Of a stretch of DNA of 64,000 nt, positions 40,230 to 48,672 are shown one piece after another. The position numbers and the translations under genes are program-made. The notes under the pieces are model-generated. The model was not told where the DNA came from. It saw only the letters and a program-made list of their open reading frames with translations, and did no database searches. Source of the stretch: Necropsobacter rosorum (GTDB taxonomy: Bacteria > Pseudomonadota > Gammaproteobacteria > Enterobacterales > Pasteurellaceae). Location: the NCBI GenBank assembly GCA_000751835.1, contig CCMQ01000008.1, positions 1 to 64,000 on the forward strand, written 5' to 3'. Each line of letters starts with the position of its first letter. Positions within the stretch are counted from its first letter, which is position 1.

Positions 40230-40250
40230 GTTCCCTGTTCGGAGGGGTGT

Positions 40251-41603
40251 ATGTCAAATGAAATTCTTATTTTAATCGGCTTATCCAGCGTTATCGCGTT
40301 GCTGGTGATTATGATCAAAGGTAAAGTTCATCCGTTTCTCGCCTTAGGTCTGATCAGTATCGCCGTTGCCTTAAGCGCCGGTATTCCGATGAGCAAAGTG
40401 ATTCCCACCTTAATCAGCGGCATGGGCAGCACTTTAGGCGGCGTTGCGCTGATCGTGGGGTTAGGCGCAATGCTCGGTAAAATTATCGAAAAATCCAACG
40501 GTGCCGATGTATTGGCCACTTGGCTGCTCAACAAATTCGGCGAGAAAAACGCGCCTTTCGCCTTAGGGGCGACCGGCTTTATTTTCGGTATTCCGGTGTT
40601 TGTCGATGTGGGCTTTATCGTCCTGATTCCGATTATTTTCAGCGTGGCAAGACGTATCGGCGGCAATATGCTGGTCTATGCCTTACCGATCGGACTGTCC
40701 ATGTTGATGGTGCATGTGATGCTGCCGCCGCATCCGGGCGTGGTTGCCGGCGCACAGACGTTACAGGCGGATATCGGTCTGGTGCTGGGTATCGGACTTA
40801 TCGCCGCATTACCGGCTTATTTACTCGGTCAGCTGTTTATTCCGTTTTTCACCAAACGCAATTTCGTCAGCATCCCGACTTCCAGCGATTTAATTCAATA
40901 TCAAAAACAGGTGCTGCACGACGGCGGCTTACCGAAATTCAGCACCGTGTTAGGCATGATCGTGACACCGCTGATCTTAATCATGCTGGGCACCGTCACC
41001 GCCACCACTTTACCGCCGGAAAATATACTGCGCGAAGTGTTCAGTATGATCGGCAGCTCGCCGTTTGCGCTGCTGTTTTCCGTCTTTCTCTCTTCTTATG
41101 TGTTGGGTATCCGTCGCGGTTGGGATAAAAACAAACTGGAAGAGATTCTCAACTCCGCCCTTGCGCCGATTGCCGGCATTATCTTAATCACCGGTGCCGG
41201 CGGTATGTTCGGCAAAGTGCTGGACGCCAGCGGCGTCGGCAAAGCGCTTTCCGAAGTGCTGGCCAGTACCGGCCTGCCGCTGCTGGTGCTTGCCTTCGTG
41301 TTATCCTCGCTGCTGCGGGCGGCACAGGGTTCGGCCACCGTTGCCATCATCACCACGGCGACCATTCTGGCGCCTGCCATTGCCGCCGAACAGTATACCG
41401 GTATCCAAATCGCATTGCTGACTTCGGCAATCGGTGCCGGCGCGATGACGCTTTCCCATGTCAACGACAGTTTATTCTGGGTCTGGACAAAATTCTTCGG
41501 CATTTCTATCTCCGAAGGATTAAGAACCTGGTCCATTTTAACCACAATTTACGGCATATTCGCATTTCTCTTTATCTGTATTCTGTGGGCATTTTTCGGC
41601 TAA
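40251..41603 (+). CDS. GntP-family acid-sugar permease (HI1015 type)
   Basis: An inner-membrane symporter of 450 residues with about 12-14 hydrophobic segments and the GntP signatures GLGAMLGKIIEKSNGAD and HVMLPPHPGVVAGA. In H. influenzae the equivalent gene ends the same cluster. Likely carries L-threonate or related tetronates. RBS GGAGGGG. Followed by a strong terminator. Confidence 0.9.
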   Translation: MSNEILILIGLSSVIALLVIMIKGKVHPFLALGLISIAVALSAGIPMSKVIPTLISGMGSTLGGVALIVGLGAMLGKIIEKSNGADVLATWLLNKFGEKNAPFALGATGFIFGIPVFVDVGFIVLIPIIFSVARRIGGNMLVYALPIGLSMLMVHVMLPPHPGVVAGAQTLQADIGLVLGIGLIAALPAYLLGQLFIPFFTKRNFVSIPTSSDLIQYQKQVLHDGGLPKFSTVLGMIVTPLILIMLGTVTATTLPPENILREVFSMIGSSPFALLFSVFLSSYVLGIRRGWDKNKLEEILNSALAPIAGIILITGAGGMFGKVLDASGVGKALSEVLASTGLPLLVLAFVLSSLLRAAQGSATVAIITTATILAPAIAAEQYTGIQIALLTSAIGAGAMTLSHVNDSLFWVWTKFFGISISEGLRTWSILTTIYGIFAFLFICILWAFFG

Positions 41604-41614
41604 TGACACTGCGG

Positions 41615-41641
41615 CGGATCGGTTACGATCCGCTTTTTTTA
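41615..41641 (+). terminator. Strong terminator ending the threonate operon
   Basis: GCGGATCG-GTTA-CGATCCGC followed by seven T. It sits only 17 bp before the next start codon, so the downstream gene must rely on read-through or a promoter inside the terminator region. Confidence 0.93.
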
Positions 41642-41657
41642 TGACAGGAACGACATT

Positions 41658-43010
41658 ATGCGACAGTATTATCTTTTCCCCCTTTTGCTGTCGGCGGCCA
41701 TGCCGGTGACGGCATTTGAACCGGATTTCGCCCAAAAACCGACCGCACTTTCCGCCGTCTTACTGGCAGACATTACCGCGCAAGGACAAAAAATCAATGC
41801 CGTTGCCTTAGAATATGAGGACAATATTCTTTCCGGCAGCGATCTGACCTTACTTTATCAGGTGGAAACCCGGCTGGATCAGCAAGCGCCGGAAAAACGT
41901 ACCGTTCAACGGGCATATGTGAATGACCGCCCGCAGCTCGGCTCGCAATCAAAACCCGGAAAATTCGTCATCATCGAATTGAATACCCGCGACCCCAATG
42001 CCGCCCCTTACCGCCTGCGTAAAGAAAACACCCGCCCGCTGACATTCCGTGCGAAAGCCAACGGAGAAACAATCACTCTTGAAAAAGCCCAGCCGAATAG
42101 CGTTCCGGATTATTATAACGGGCGTCTGGTGTATCACATCCGGCAGCGGGGCAATCTCAAACTGACCAACGGAAAAACCCTTGCCACCACGGAAATTCAG
42201 CAAAGTGCGGTACAAAATCAGATAAAAACCCCGTTTCTGGATCAGTTCGCCGCCGCACAAATCACCCTGCATCATCCCGACAACCGCTTGCGTTACCGTT
42301 TATACCGCCCGCAGCCGGTCGCCGGGAAAAAATATCCGCTGACCGTTTTTCTGCACGGTTCAGGACAAATGGGCAAAGACAATCTGGCACAGCTGCTGTC
42401 CAGCAAAGGTGCGGTCGCTACGCTGCAATATGAAGACGGTTTTGTCCTCGCGCCACAATACGACGGCGTCTTTGATCCTTTCGACGACATTCGCAAAGGA
42501 CAACGGGGCGGTATTCACTGGCAAACGGAAAACCGTCAGCAATTGCTGCTGAAATTGATCGATAAAACCCTGAGCGACAATCCCGCCATCGATCCGGCGC
42601 GGATTTATCTTGTAGGGCTATCGCGCGGTGCGGAGGGGGCGTTAAATTTATTATTAAAACGACCGCACTTTTTCGCCGCCGCACTGCTGATGAGCGGACG
42701 GGAAGCCGGCACGCTGGAATGGATGGACGGCAATGCGACAGCGAACATGCTTGCGCCGCTCAAACAATTACCGATTTGGCTGTTCCACAGCAAAGAAGAT
42801 CAAATCGCCCCGGTACAGGGCTCACGGATCAATTACGACATTCTGCACCACCGGCTTAAGGCGCCCTTAGTGCGCTATACGGAATTCAGCAGCGAAAACG
42901 CCAGCGATAACGGTATTCTCAATCCTAACCCGCATAACACCTGGGATGCGGTATTTAACAGTCCTGAAGTAATTGGCTGGTTATTGCAACAAAAACGTCA
43001 TACCGATTAA
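41658..43010 (+). CDS. Secreted alpha/beta-hydrolase (esterase/depolymerase-like)
   Basis: 450 residues with a signal peptide (QYYLFPLLLSAAMPVTAF, cleavage near residue 19). An N-terminal about 190-residue beta-rich region is followed by an alpha/beta-hydrolase domain: oxyanion motif LTVFLHGSGQMG (near 222-233), nucleophile GLSRGAEG (Ser near 318), acid in HSKEDQIAP, histidine in NPHNTWD near the end. It resembles carboxylesterases and PHB-depolymerase-like enzymes. Predicted to work in the periplasm, cleaving an ester or lactone that then feeds the cytosolic genes downstream. Substrate unknown. Three uptake sequences inside. Confidence 0.75.
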   Translation: MRQYYLFPLLLSAAMPVTAFEPDFAQKPTALSAVLLADITAQGQKINAVALEYEDNILSGSDLTLLYQVETRLDQQAPEKRTVQRAYVNDRPQLGSQSKPGKFVIIELNTRDPNAAPYRLRKENTRPLTFRAKANGETITLEKAQPNSVPDYYNGRLVYHIRQRGNLKLTNGKTLATTEIQQSAVQNQIKTPFLDQFAAAQITLHHPDNRLRYRLYRPQPVAGKKYPLTVFLHGSGQMGKDNLAQLLSSKGAVATLQYEDGFVLAPQYDGVFDPFDDIRKGQRGGIHWQTENRQQLLLKLIDKTLSDNPAIDPARIYLVGLSRGAEGALNLLLKRPHFFAAALLMSGREAGTLEWMDGNATANMLAPLKQLPIWLFHSKEDQIAPVQGSRINYDILHHRLKAPLVRYTEFSSENASDNGILNPNPHNTWDAVFNSPEVIGWLLQQKRHTD

Positions 43011-43019
43011 GGAGTTAAT

Positions 43020-43694
43020 ATGAACTATCAATATTTATCCTATCCTCTTGATGTCAACGCCCCCGGTTTTCCGGGCGAACCGACGCTTAGTCTGGAAACC
43101 TGTAGCGATATCGAACTCGGCGATAGCTATAACAGCAGTAAAATCCATTTATTCAACCATTTCGGCACGCATTTCGACGCCCCGCGTCACTTTAATCCGC
43201 AAGGCTTAAGCATCACGCAACTGCCGCTCAGTCAGTTTATCTATGAACAACCGCTGCTGCTGGACATACCTAAACAGCAGGGCGAAATGATAGAACCGAC
43301 TGATTTAGCACCGCACTTAGCCCGGATTCAGCAAGCCGATTGCCTGCTTATCCGTACCGGTCTGGAAAAAGTGCGATCTGAAAATCCGTCGCAATATGCC
43401 GCCAACGGCTGTGCGGTCAGCATACAGAGCGCGCAATATCTGATTGATCATGCCGCAAATCTGAAGGCGATTGGGTTTGACTTTATTTCCCTTGCTTCGC
43501 CGGCCAATCCTGAACACGGCGTCAAAGCGCATCAGATAATGTTAGGCATGTTCAGCCCGAATTTTATTTGCATTATTGAAGATATGCGGCTCGCCGCTTT
43601 GATGAGCCGCAAACTTAAACGTATTTTCGCCCTTCCCTTACGGGTAATCGGTATCGATAGCGCACAGGTTACCATTATTGCAGAGGTGGAATAA
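43020..43694 (+). CDS. Cyclase-family metal hydrolase (kynurenine-formamidase fold)
   Basis: 224 residues, cytosolic, with the cyclase signature HFGTHFDAPRHF (near 42-53) that binds a divalent metal. Members hydrolyse formamides, lactones or cyclic amides. Its location between two esterase-like genes suggests it opens a lactone or cleaves an amide of the same substrate. RBS AAGGAG; its last base overlaps the next start. Not expected to be tryptophan catabolism, as no kyn genes are near. A second, distant paralogue is at 58730. Confidence 0.75.
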   Translation: MNYQYLSYPLDVNAPGFPGEPTLSLETCSDIELGDSYNSSKIHLFNHFGTHFDAPRHFNPQGLSITQLPLSQFIYEQPLLLDIPKQQGEMIEPTDLAPHLARIQQADCLLIRTGLEKVRSENPSQYAANGCAVSIQSAQYLIDHAANLKAIGFDFISLASPANPEHGVKAHQIMLGMFSPNFICIIEDMRLAALMSRKLKRIFALPLRVIGIDSAQVTIIAEVE

Positions 43695-45490
43695 TGAAAA
43701 AACATCACATCAGTGGGTTGTCTGCGGTTATTTTTCTGCTGTTAAGTCTAATCGGCGCCTATCTGGCGGCACAAGTGGAACGGGATTTCGGGCGCATTGA
43801 CGTTCGCATTATTAGTTTTATGACCGAAGAACAACAGCCCATGAGCGCCAAACTCTATCGTCCCGTCAGCGCCAGTGCCGACAATCCCAAACCCGCATTA
43901 CTGGCATTGCATGGCTATCAAAGCGATAAGGAGGCCACCAATACCTTTGGCGCATTAGAGCTGGCCAGACGCGGTTTTGTCGTGTTGGCGATTGATCATT
44001 TCGGCCATGGTTATTCCACTAAGCTGCCGGCGGCCAATAAAAATATGAGCGGCGCCAATAACGGTTATCGCTATTTGAAAAGCCTGCCTTTTGTCGATAA
44101 AGAACGGCTCGGTATTTTCGGTCACTCCACCGGCGCACTGAACGCGATACGGGTCGCCAAACTCAATCCCGATCATAAAGCCGTCAACGGACAAAGCAGT
44201 AACGGCGGTGATCCGAGCCTGCATAATTATCTGTTAACGCAAGGTTTATTTGAAGAAATCGGCGGCTACCGGGAAAAATCCTTCCCGGTGAAAAATCTGG
44301 TCAATCATCCGGCACGCTTAACGGCATTTTCCTTACCGGAAAACGACACCTTATTGTGGAATCACACTTACGGCGATATATCGCAAGGAACCGCACGCCG
44401 CGCGGCTTTGGTGAACGGAACGCATTTGGGCGTCATGATTGCGGAGCAAACCAATAAAGAAGCGGTTTTATGGTTTAATCAAACATTACAAAACGGCGAG
44501 CAGGATGATGATTGGCGAGATCCTGATGATCAGATCTACTGGTATAAAGAATTTGCCGGTTTATTTGCGCTGTCCTGCGCGCTTATCTCCGCCCTGTTCC
44601 TCGCCGATGCCTTATTACGAACCCGCTATTTTGCCTCCGCCACAAAAACACCGACCGAATCCACCGCACTTTCCCCGGCTAAATGGCGCTTATTTGCACT
44701 AGTGAATATTCTGGCAACCATCGTGCTTTATCCTTTATTGACCCAATGGGGCGGCGCCAATGAACCTATCGCCGCTCTTTTGCCGTTTATGCCGCTTGAA
44801 ATGGGCAACGGGATCATTCTCTGGTTGAGCGTCAGTGCGGTGATTAATCTGCTGTTTTTCTTACTCTGGAGACGCAAAAATCCGATTCCGTTAGCCGAAT
44901 TCGGCCTCACCGCTCAGCATGCGACGACCCGTCAGGTGATCGGTCGCAGCCTGATATTAAGCGTTATATTAATCGGCTGGCTGTATATTATCGCGCTGTC
45001 CGTTTATCACTTTTTTGGAGTGGAACTGCGTTTTCTCTGGCCGTTACTCAAACCATTAACCGTAGAGCGCATAGCGCTGTTTCCGGTTTACTGGCTGCCG
45101 GTATTTTTCTTCTTTTTCATTTTCAACGGGTTAATTATCGGTGTGCAAATGAAACTGCCGCTTCGTAAAACATTATCGGCCACCTGGCTGAACTGGACGG
45201 GCAAAACGGTCATTTTCGCGACAGGCGGCTTATTTATATTATGGGGATTTCATTTCATACCGGATTTTATGCAAATCGGCCCCGGTTTCGATCTGCTCGG
45301 TTTACCCCAATTCGGCGGGCGCTGGATGATGATGCTGGCGGTTATTATTCCGCAATTCATCGTCTTCATTGCGCTTAATCACTGGTGTTATTTGAAAACC
45401 GGTTATATCTGGTTCGGGGTGTTTTTTACCTCCATGCTGATGACCTGGATTTTGGTCGGCGGTCAGGTCATCGGACGATTTCTCGCATAA
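43694..45490 (+). CDS. Membrane-anchored alpha/beta hydrolase with C-terminal multispan domain
   Basis: 598 residues in two parts. The first (about 1-290) has an N-terminal anchor (about 8-26) and an alpha/beta-hydrolase domain: LLALHGYQSDKE (near 73-84), nucleophile GHSTGA (Ser near 143) and a histidine candidate in NGTHLGVM. The second (about 295-598) has eight hydrophobic segments. The fold of the membrane part is unknown to me. The hydrolase would face the periplasm if the anchor is a normal uncleaved signal. Together with the secreted esterase and cyclase it points to processing of an esterified or lactonised compound. No substrate is assigned. Confidence 0.7.
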   Translation: MKKHHISGLSAVIFLLLSLIGAYLAAQVERDFGRIDVRIISFMTEEQQPMSAKLYRPVSASADNPKPALLALHGYQSDKEATNTFGALELARRGFVVLAIDHFGHGYSTKLPAANKNMSGANNGYRYLKSLPFVDKERLGIFGHSTGALNAIRVAKLNPDHKAVNGQSSNGGDPSLHNYLLTQGLFEEIGGYREKSFPVKNLVNHPARLTAFSLPENDTLLWNHTYGDISQGTARRAALVNGTHLGVMIAEQTNKEAVLWFNQTLQNGEQDDDWRDPDDQIYWYKEFAGLFALSCALISALFLADALLRTRYFASATKTPTESTALSPAKWRLFALVNILATIVLYPLLTQWGGANEPIAALLPFMPLEMGNGIILWLSVSAVINLLFFLLWRRKNPIPLAEFGLTAQHATTRQVIGRSLILSVILIGWLYIIALSVYHFFGVELRFLWPLLKPLTVERIALFPVYWLPVFFFFFIFNGLIIGVQMKLPLRKTLSATWLNWTGKTVIFATGGLFILWGFHFIPDFMQIGPGFDLLGLPQFGGRWMMMLAVIIPQFIVFIALNHWCYLKTGYIWFGVFFTSMLMTWILVGGQVIGRFLA

Positions 45491-45559
45491 CCGCCGCCGA
45501 TACCGGCATGAAATGCCTCAATAACACAACATCAACCAAGCACTATTTAACGAAGGAGA

Positions 45560-46882
45560 ATGATGATGAGTGAAATCTATATTCTATGCGTTTTTATCAT
45601 TGCTATCGCGCTGATGATTTTAATGATATCGAAATGGAACGTCCATCCTGCGACGACATTGCTGTTAGTCGTGATTGCGTTAGGCTTTGCTGTGGGGTTA
45701 AGCGGTGAAAAAACCATGTCGTTGCTGAATAAAGGCTTCGGCGATACGATCGGGAAAGTCGGTCTGCTGTTTTTCCTAGGCTGTGTGTTAGGAAAATTGC
45801 TGGAAAGTACCGGTGCGGCAATAAAAATCACCAATGTCATGTACAAACTTTTCGGTAAAAAGCAGGCTATCTGGGCGATTGCCGTGGCTTCGGCCATTTT
45901 AGGCATTCCGATTCTTGCCGATACGATCGTGATTGTGTTAATTCCGATTATTTCCAATCTCGCCGTACAGACCGGTACCTCAATGGCGCAATACGGTACG
46001 GTTTTGTATCTGGGCGCTTATGTCACGGCCTCTGCCGTACCGCCGACACCGGGGCCGCTCGCCGCTGCCGCCTTTTTGAATCTGGATCTCTCGCAAGCTA
46101 TTTTATGGGGGATTTTAATTTCTATTCCGGGTATTTTTGCCGGCACCTTATATTGTAAATACATCGACATTCCCATCGCCCCTAAAGAGGAATTTCTCTC
46201 CAAAGGAAACGAAAACACCAAAATTTCATTATTTCAATCCCTGGCGCCGATTATCTTGCCGATTCTGCTGATTATGATGAGTTCGATCCTGGCCAATGTG
46301 GATATGCACGGCGGATTAAAAGAGTTCATTCTGATTTTAGGCAATCCGATCGTCGCGATGCTTATTGCCATCGCCTATTCGCTTTCTTTAACCGGCGAGC
46401 GCTGGAAAAGTAAAGAAGTGCTGAACGATTGGTTTGAAACCGGGTTGAGACTGGCGGCGATGCCAATCATTGTCACCGGGCTTGGCGGCAGTCTGGCGTT
46501 AATCATTAAAGATACCAAAGTGGCGGAAAGTATCGCCAACAGTATCGCCAACGTTAATATTCCGCCGGTGTTGATTCCGTTTATTATCGCGGCGTTAGTC
46601 AACACCATCACCGGTTCGAATACTCTCGGCGTATTAACCGGCGCCGCCATTGTCGAGCCTATGCTGGGAACGTTAAATCTCTCGCCGCTGGCCGCGTATC
46701 TGGCCTGTGCGACCGGCGCTCAGATATTTAAACATTCCAACTCCAGCGGATTTTGGGTCACCGTAAGTCTGTCGAATATGGATCTGGCGCAAGGGTTGAA
46801 ATCCGTCGGGGCGGCCACTGCCATCAGCGGGTTGACATCCGGCGTTGTGGTACTGTTATTAGATCTGTTTAATCTTATTTAA
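45560..46882 (+). CDS. GntP-family permease, second copy
   Basis: 440 residues with about 12 hydrophobic segments; GntP features include GKVGLLFFLGCVLGKLLEST and AVPPTPGPLAAAA. It differs clearly from the permease at 40251, so it probably has a different acid-sugar or hydroxy-acid substrate. Three ATGs lie together (45560, 45563, 45566) after GAAGGAGA; the second or third has better spacing. It likely imports the product of the periplasmic hydrolases upstream. Confidence 0.88.
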   Translation: MMMSEIYILCVFIIAIALMILMISKWNVHPATTLLLVVIALGFAVGLSGEKTMSLLNKGFGDTIGKVGLLFFLGCVLGKLLESTGAAIKITNVMYKLFGKKQAIWAIAVASAILGIPILADTIVIVLIPIISNLAVQTGTSMAQYGTVLYLGAYVTASAVPPTPGPLAAAAFLNLDLSQAILWGILISIPGIFAGTLYCKYIDIPIAPKEEFLSKGNENTKISLFQSLAPIILPILLIMMSSILANVDMHGGLKEFILILGNPIVAMLIAIAYSLSLTGERWKSKEVLNDWFETGLRLAAMPIIVTGLGGSLALIIKDTKVAESIANSIANVNIPPVLIPFIIAALVNTITGSNTLGVLTGAAIVEPMLGTLNLSPLAAYLACATGAQIFKHSNSSGFWVTVSLSNMDLAQGLKSVGAATAISGLTSGVVVLLLDLFNLI

Positions 46883-46904
46883 ATTCACATAATGAGGTAG
46901 CCAT

Positions 46905-48272
46905 ATGTTTTATAACCAATTATTTAATTTCTCCGCCTGTCCAGATATCCGAATTTCCATCTTAGGCGCTAACGGCGGCTTCGGTTATTCGTTACTGGCG
47001 CAATGCAAACTGATCAATAAAATTCACGTCGCCGTAGTCTGCGATATCGATACCGAAAAAACACAGCAAATTTTAACCGCACTTGGCTGGCATTCCGATG
47101 CCGTCAGACGGTGTTCGACCCTTGAAGAAATAGCGGAAACCGTCGCCCGACGCGGTACGGCGATTATCAACGCGCCGGAATTATTGCCCTTATGTCCGGT
47201 AGATATGCTGATTGAATCGACCGGCAATCCTGAACTCGGCGCAGTGATTGCGGAACGTGCGTTAATTCATAAACAACATGTAGGCATGGTTTCCAAGGAA
47301 ACCGAAGCGGTCGTCGGGCCTTATCTGGCCAAACTGGCGCAAACTCACGGCGTCACTTATACGACGGTGGACGGCGATCAACCCAGCAACCTGATTCATT
47401 TGTACACTTGGATTCATTCCCTCGGCTTAGAAATTATCGCTGCGGGGAAATCCAGCGAATACGATTACATTTGGTCTGCGCAAGAAAATAAAATCCGTTA
47501 TCTGGATAAAGAGGTTTCCGTTCCGGATTTTCGGCATTTATGGCAGCTGGAGGGCAATGTGGAAACGATACTCGCCCAGCGCAGTAAAATGCTGCACGCG
47601 CTGCCGCAATATGCCACGCCGGATTACTGCGAAATGAACGTTGTTGCCAACTCACTGAACCTGAGCGTCGATAAACCGGAGCTGCATTATCCGATCTGCC
47701 GCATAAACGAATTGGCCGATATTTTTATTCCGCAGCAAGACGGCGGGATTTTACGGCATCAAAATGTGGTCGAGGTATTCAATTGCCTGCGCCGGGAGGA
47801 TGAACTCAGTTTTGCCGGCGGCGAATTCGTGATCGTAAAATGCCATAATCAGGCCGTCTGGCAGATTCTTAAAGAAAAAGGGCATATCGTCAGTCGGCAT
47901 ACTCAATATGCCGCGATTATTCTGCCGTATCATTTAATGGGTGTGGAATCACCGATTTCTATCTTCTCCGCCGTGCTGCATAACCGAGCCAGCGGCAACC
48001 CTGAACAAAAACCGGTACTGATTATGGCCGGTCAGGCCGAACGGGATTTCAGCCAAGGCGAAACCCTCAGTATGGGCGGCCACCATCATGTGATTCATCA
48101 CGTCAGACCGTTACTATTGCCTCGTTCGGCGGAAAACCGCAATCTCGCGCCGTTCTATTTGATGTCGAACAAAACCTTGCGGCGGAATGTGGCCAAAGGC
48201 GAGCTATTTACCCTGTCCGATGTGGATTTAAGCGATTCCGAATTATATCGAATGTATAAACAGCTGGCTTAA
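46905..48272 (+). CDS. Homoserine-dehydrogenase-like NAD(P) oxidoreductase with C-terminal SAF-like domain (COG4091 type)
   Basis: 455 residues. An N-terminal Rossmann domain (ISILGANGGFGYSLLAQC, near 17-34) with catalytic features LIESTGNPELGA and VSKETEAVVG recalls predicted homoserine dehydrogenases that carry a SAF domain. The C-terminal about 80 residues (LPRSAENRNLAPFYLMSNKT, KGELFTLSDV) look like an SAF domain. It is likely to oxidise or epimerise a hydroxy acid imported by the GntP permease next door, not to make threonine. No substrate is assigned. Last gene of its module, followed by a hairpin. Confidence 0.7.
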   Translation: MFYNQLFNFSACPDIRISILGANGGFGYSLLAQCKLINKIHVAVVCDIDTEKTQQILTALGWHSDAVRRCSTLEEIAETVARRGTAIINAPELLPLCPVDMLIESTGNPELGAVIAERALIHKQHVGMVSKETEAVVGPYLAKLAQTHGVTYTTVDGDQPSNLIHLYTWIHSLGLEIIAAGKSSEYDYIWSAQENKIRYLDKEVSVPDFRHLWQLEGNVETILAQRSKMLHALPQYATPDYCEMNVVANSLNLSVDKPELHYPICRINELADIFIPQQDGGILRHQNVVEVFNCLRREDELSFAGGEFVIVKCHNQAVWQILKEKGHIVSRHTQYAAIILPYHLMGVESPISIFSAVLHNRASGNPEQKPVLIMAGQAERDFSQGETLSMGGHHHVIHHVRPLLLPRSAENRNLAPFYLMSNKTLRRNVAKGELFTLSDVDLSDSELYRMYKQLA

Positions 48273-48312
48273 CTCAGGCCACTTGTCGGAATTCTTTATC
48301 CGTCAAAATAAA

Positions 48313-48351
48313 AGCGGGTTCCATCGGTGCATGGGATACCGCTCTTTTCAT
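48313..48351. terminator. Bidirectional hairpin after the SAF oxidoreductase gene
   Basis: AGCGG pairs with CCGCT and CCAT with ATGG around CGGTGC, with A-rich left and CTTTT right flanks. On the minus strand it follows directly the stop of the coding remnant, as a gene terminator would. Confidence 0.6.
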
Positions 48352-48485
48352 GGTTTGCGTTGCGCGTTCTGCTGATTATTGCGAATAAAAACCTGATGAT
48401 TCAACGGCATAAAGCCGTCGCGATAACGGTGTTCTTTTAGCGCCCGCCACGCCGCTTTCTCAGGATCGAATAACCGCTCAAATAT
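48348..48485 (-). pseudogene. 3' remnant of an unidentified gene
   Basis: 45 codons ending in TGA at 48348-48350, with protein-like content (FDPEKAAWRALKEHRYRDGF) and no start codon apart from one internal ATG; a stop precedes it in frame. The terminator hairpin follows at once. I do not recognise the family. It suggests that a gene once transcribed on the minus strand was deleted when the catabolic operon arrived. Confidence 0.4.
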
Positions 48486-48512
48486 TCATTTCAATATCAA
48501 AAAATCATTTTC

Positions 48513-48538
48513 TGTTTTTCTGAAAAATGAGAAAAACA
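48513..48538. promoter_or_regulatory. Inverted repeat upstream of pdxA2
   Basis: TGTTTTTC and GAAAAACA separated by 10 bp. Possible operator for the SorC-family regulator encoded in the operon. Confidence 0.35.
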
Positions 48539-48548
48539 TCACACTTTT

Positions 48549-48563
48549 GTCATTTGAAATGAC
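48549..48563. promoter_or_regulatory. 15-bp perfect palindrome upstream of the pdxA2 promoter
   Basis: GTCATTT-G-AAATGAC, centred about 29 bp upstream of the CRP site. A likely binding site of the pathway regulator, probably the SorC-family protein at 54464. Confidence 0.5.
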
Positions 48564-48576
48564 GTAATGGCGAGAA

Positions 48577-48592
48577 TGCGATCCAGATCACA
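48577..48592. promoter_or_regulatory. CRP site of the large catabolic operon (class II spacing)
   Basis: TGCGA-TCCAGA-TCACA: one half canonical CRP-N, one half CRP-S-like. Its centre (48584.5) lies about 41 bp before the start point predicted from the -10 box, the normal class II activator position. Confidence 0.7.
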
Positions 48593-48612
48593 TTATTTTT
48601 TTATGAATTATG

Positions 48613-48618
48613 TATAAA
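48613..48618 (+). promoter_or_regulatory. -10 box of the large catabolic operon
   Basis: TATAAA with a nearby upstream TG, no clear -35 hexamer because the CRP site covers that place. Predicted transcription start near 48626. Confidence 0.55.
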
Positions 48619-48672
48619 TTAGCATAACAAAAGTTAATGCAATGTTCTTTTGAACAAAACTGGAGAGCCTTT

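Larger units (their letters stand above)
48273..48672. other. 400-bp intergenic control region of the large catabolic operon
   Basis: In order: a hairpin (48313-48351), a minus-strand coding remnant (48348-48485), two inverted repeats (48513-48538 and 48549-48563), a CRP site (48577-48592), a -10 box (48613-48618) and the ribosome site of pdxA2 (GGAGAG). Confidence 0.75.

Noticed and set aside
40520-41128. 202-codon + strand frame inside the GntP permease gene
   Set aside because: It is in another frame of a gene with a clear transporter product, is Arg-rich and has no ribosome site.
45505-45517. Terminator GGCAT-GAA-ATGCC after the membrane hydrolase gene
   Set aside because: Short stem, no T-run; the next gene follows closely in the same direction.
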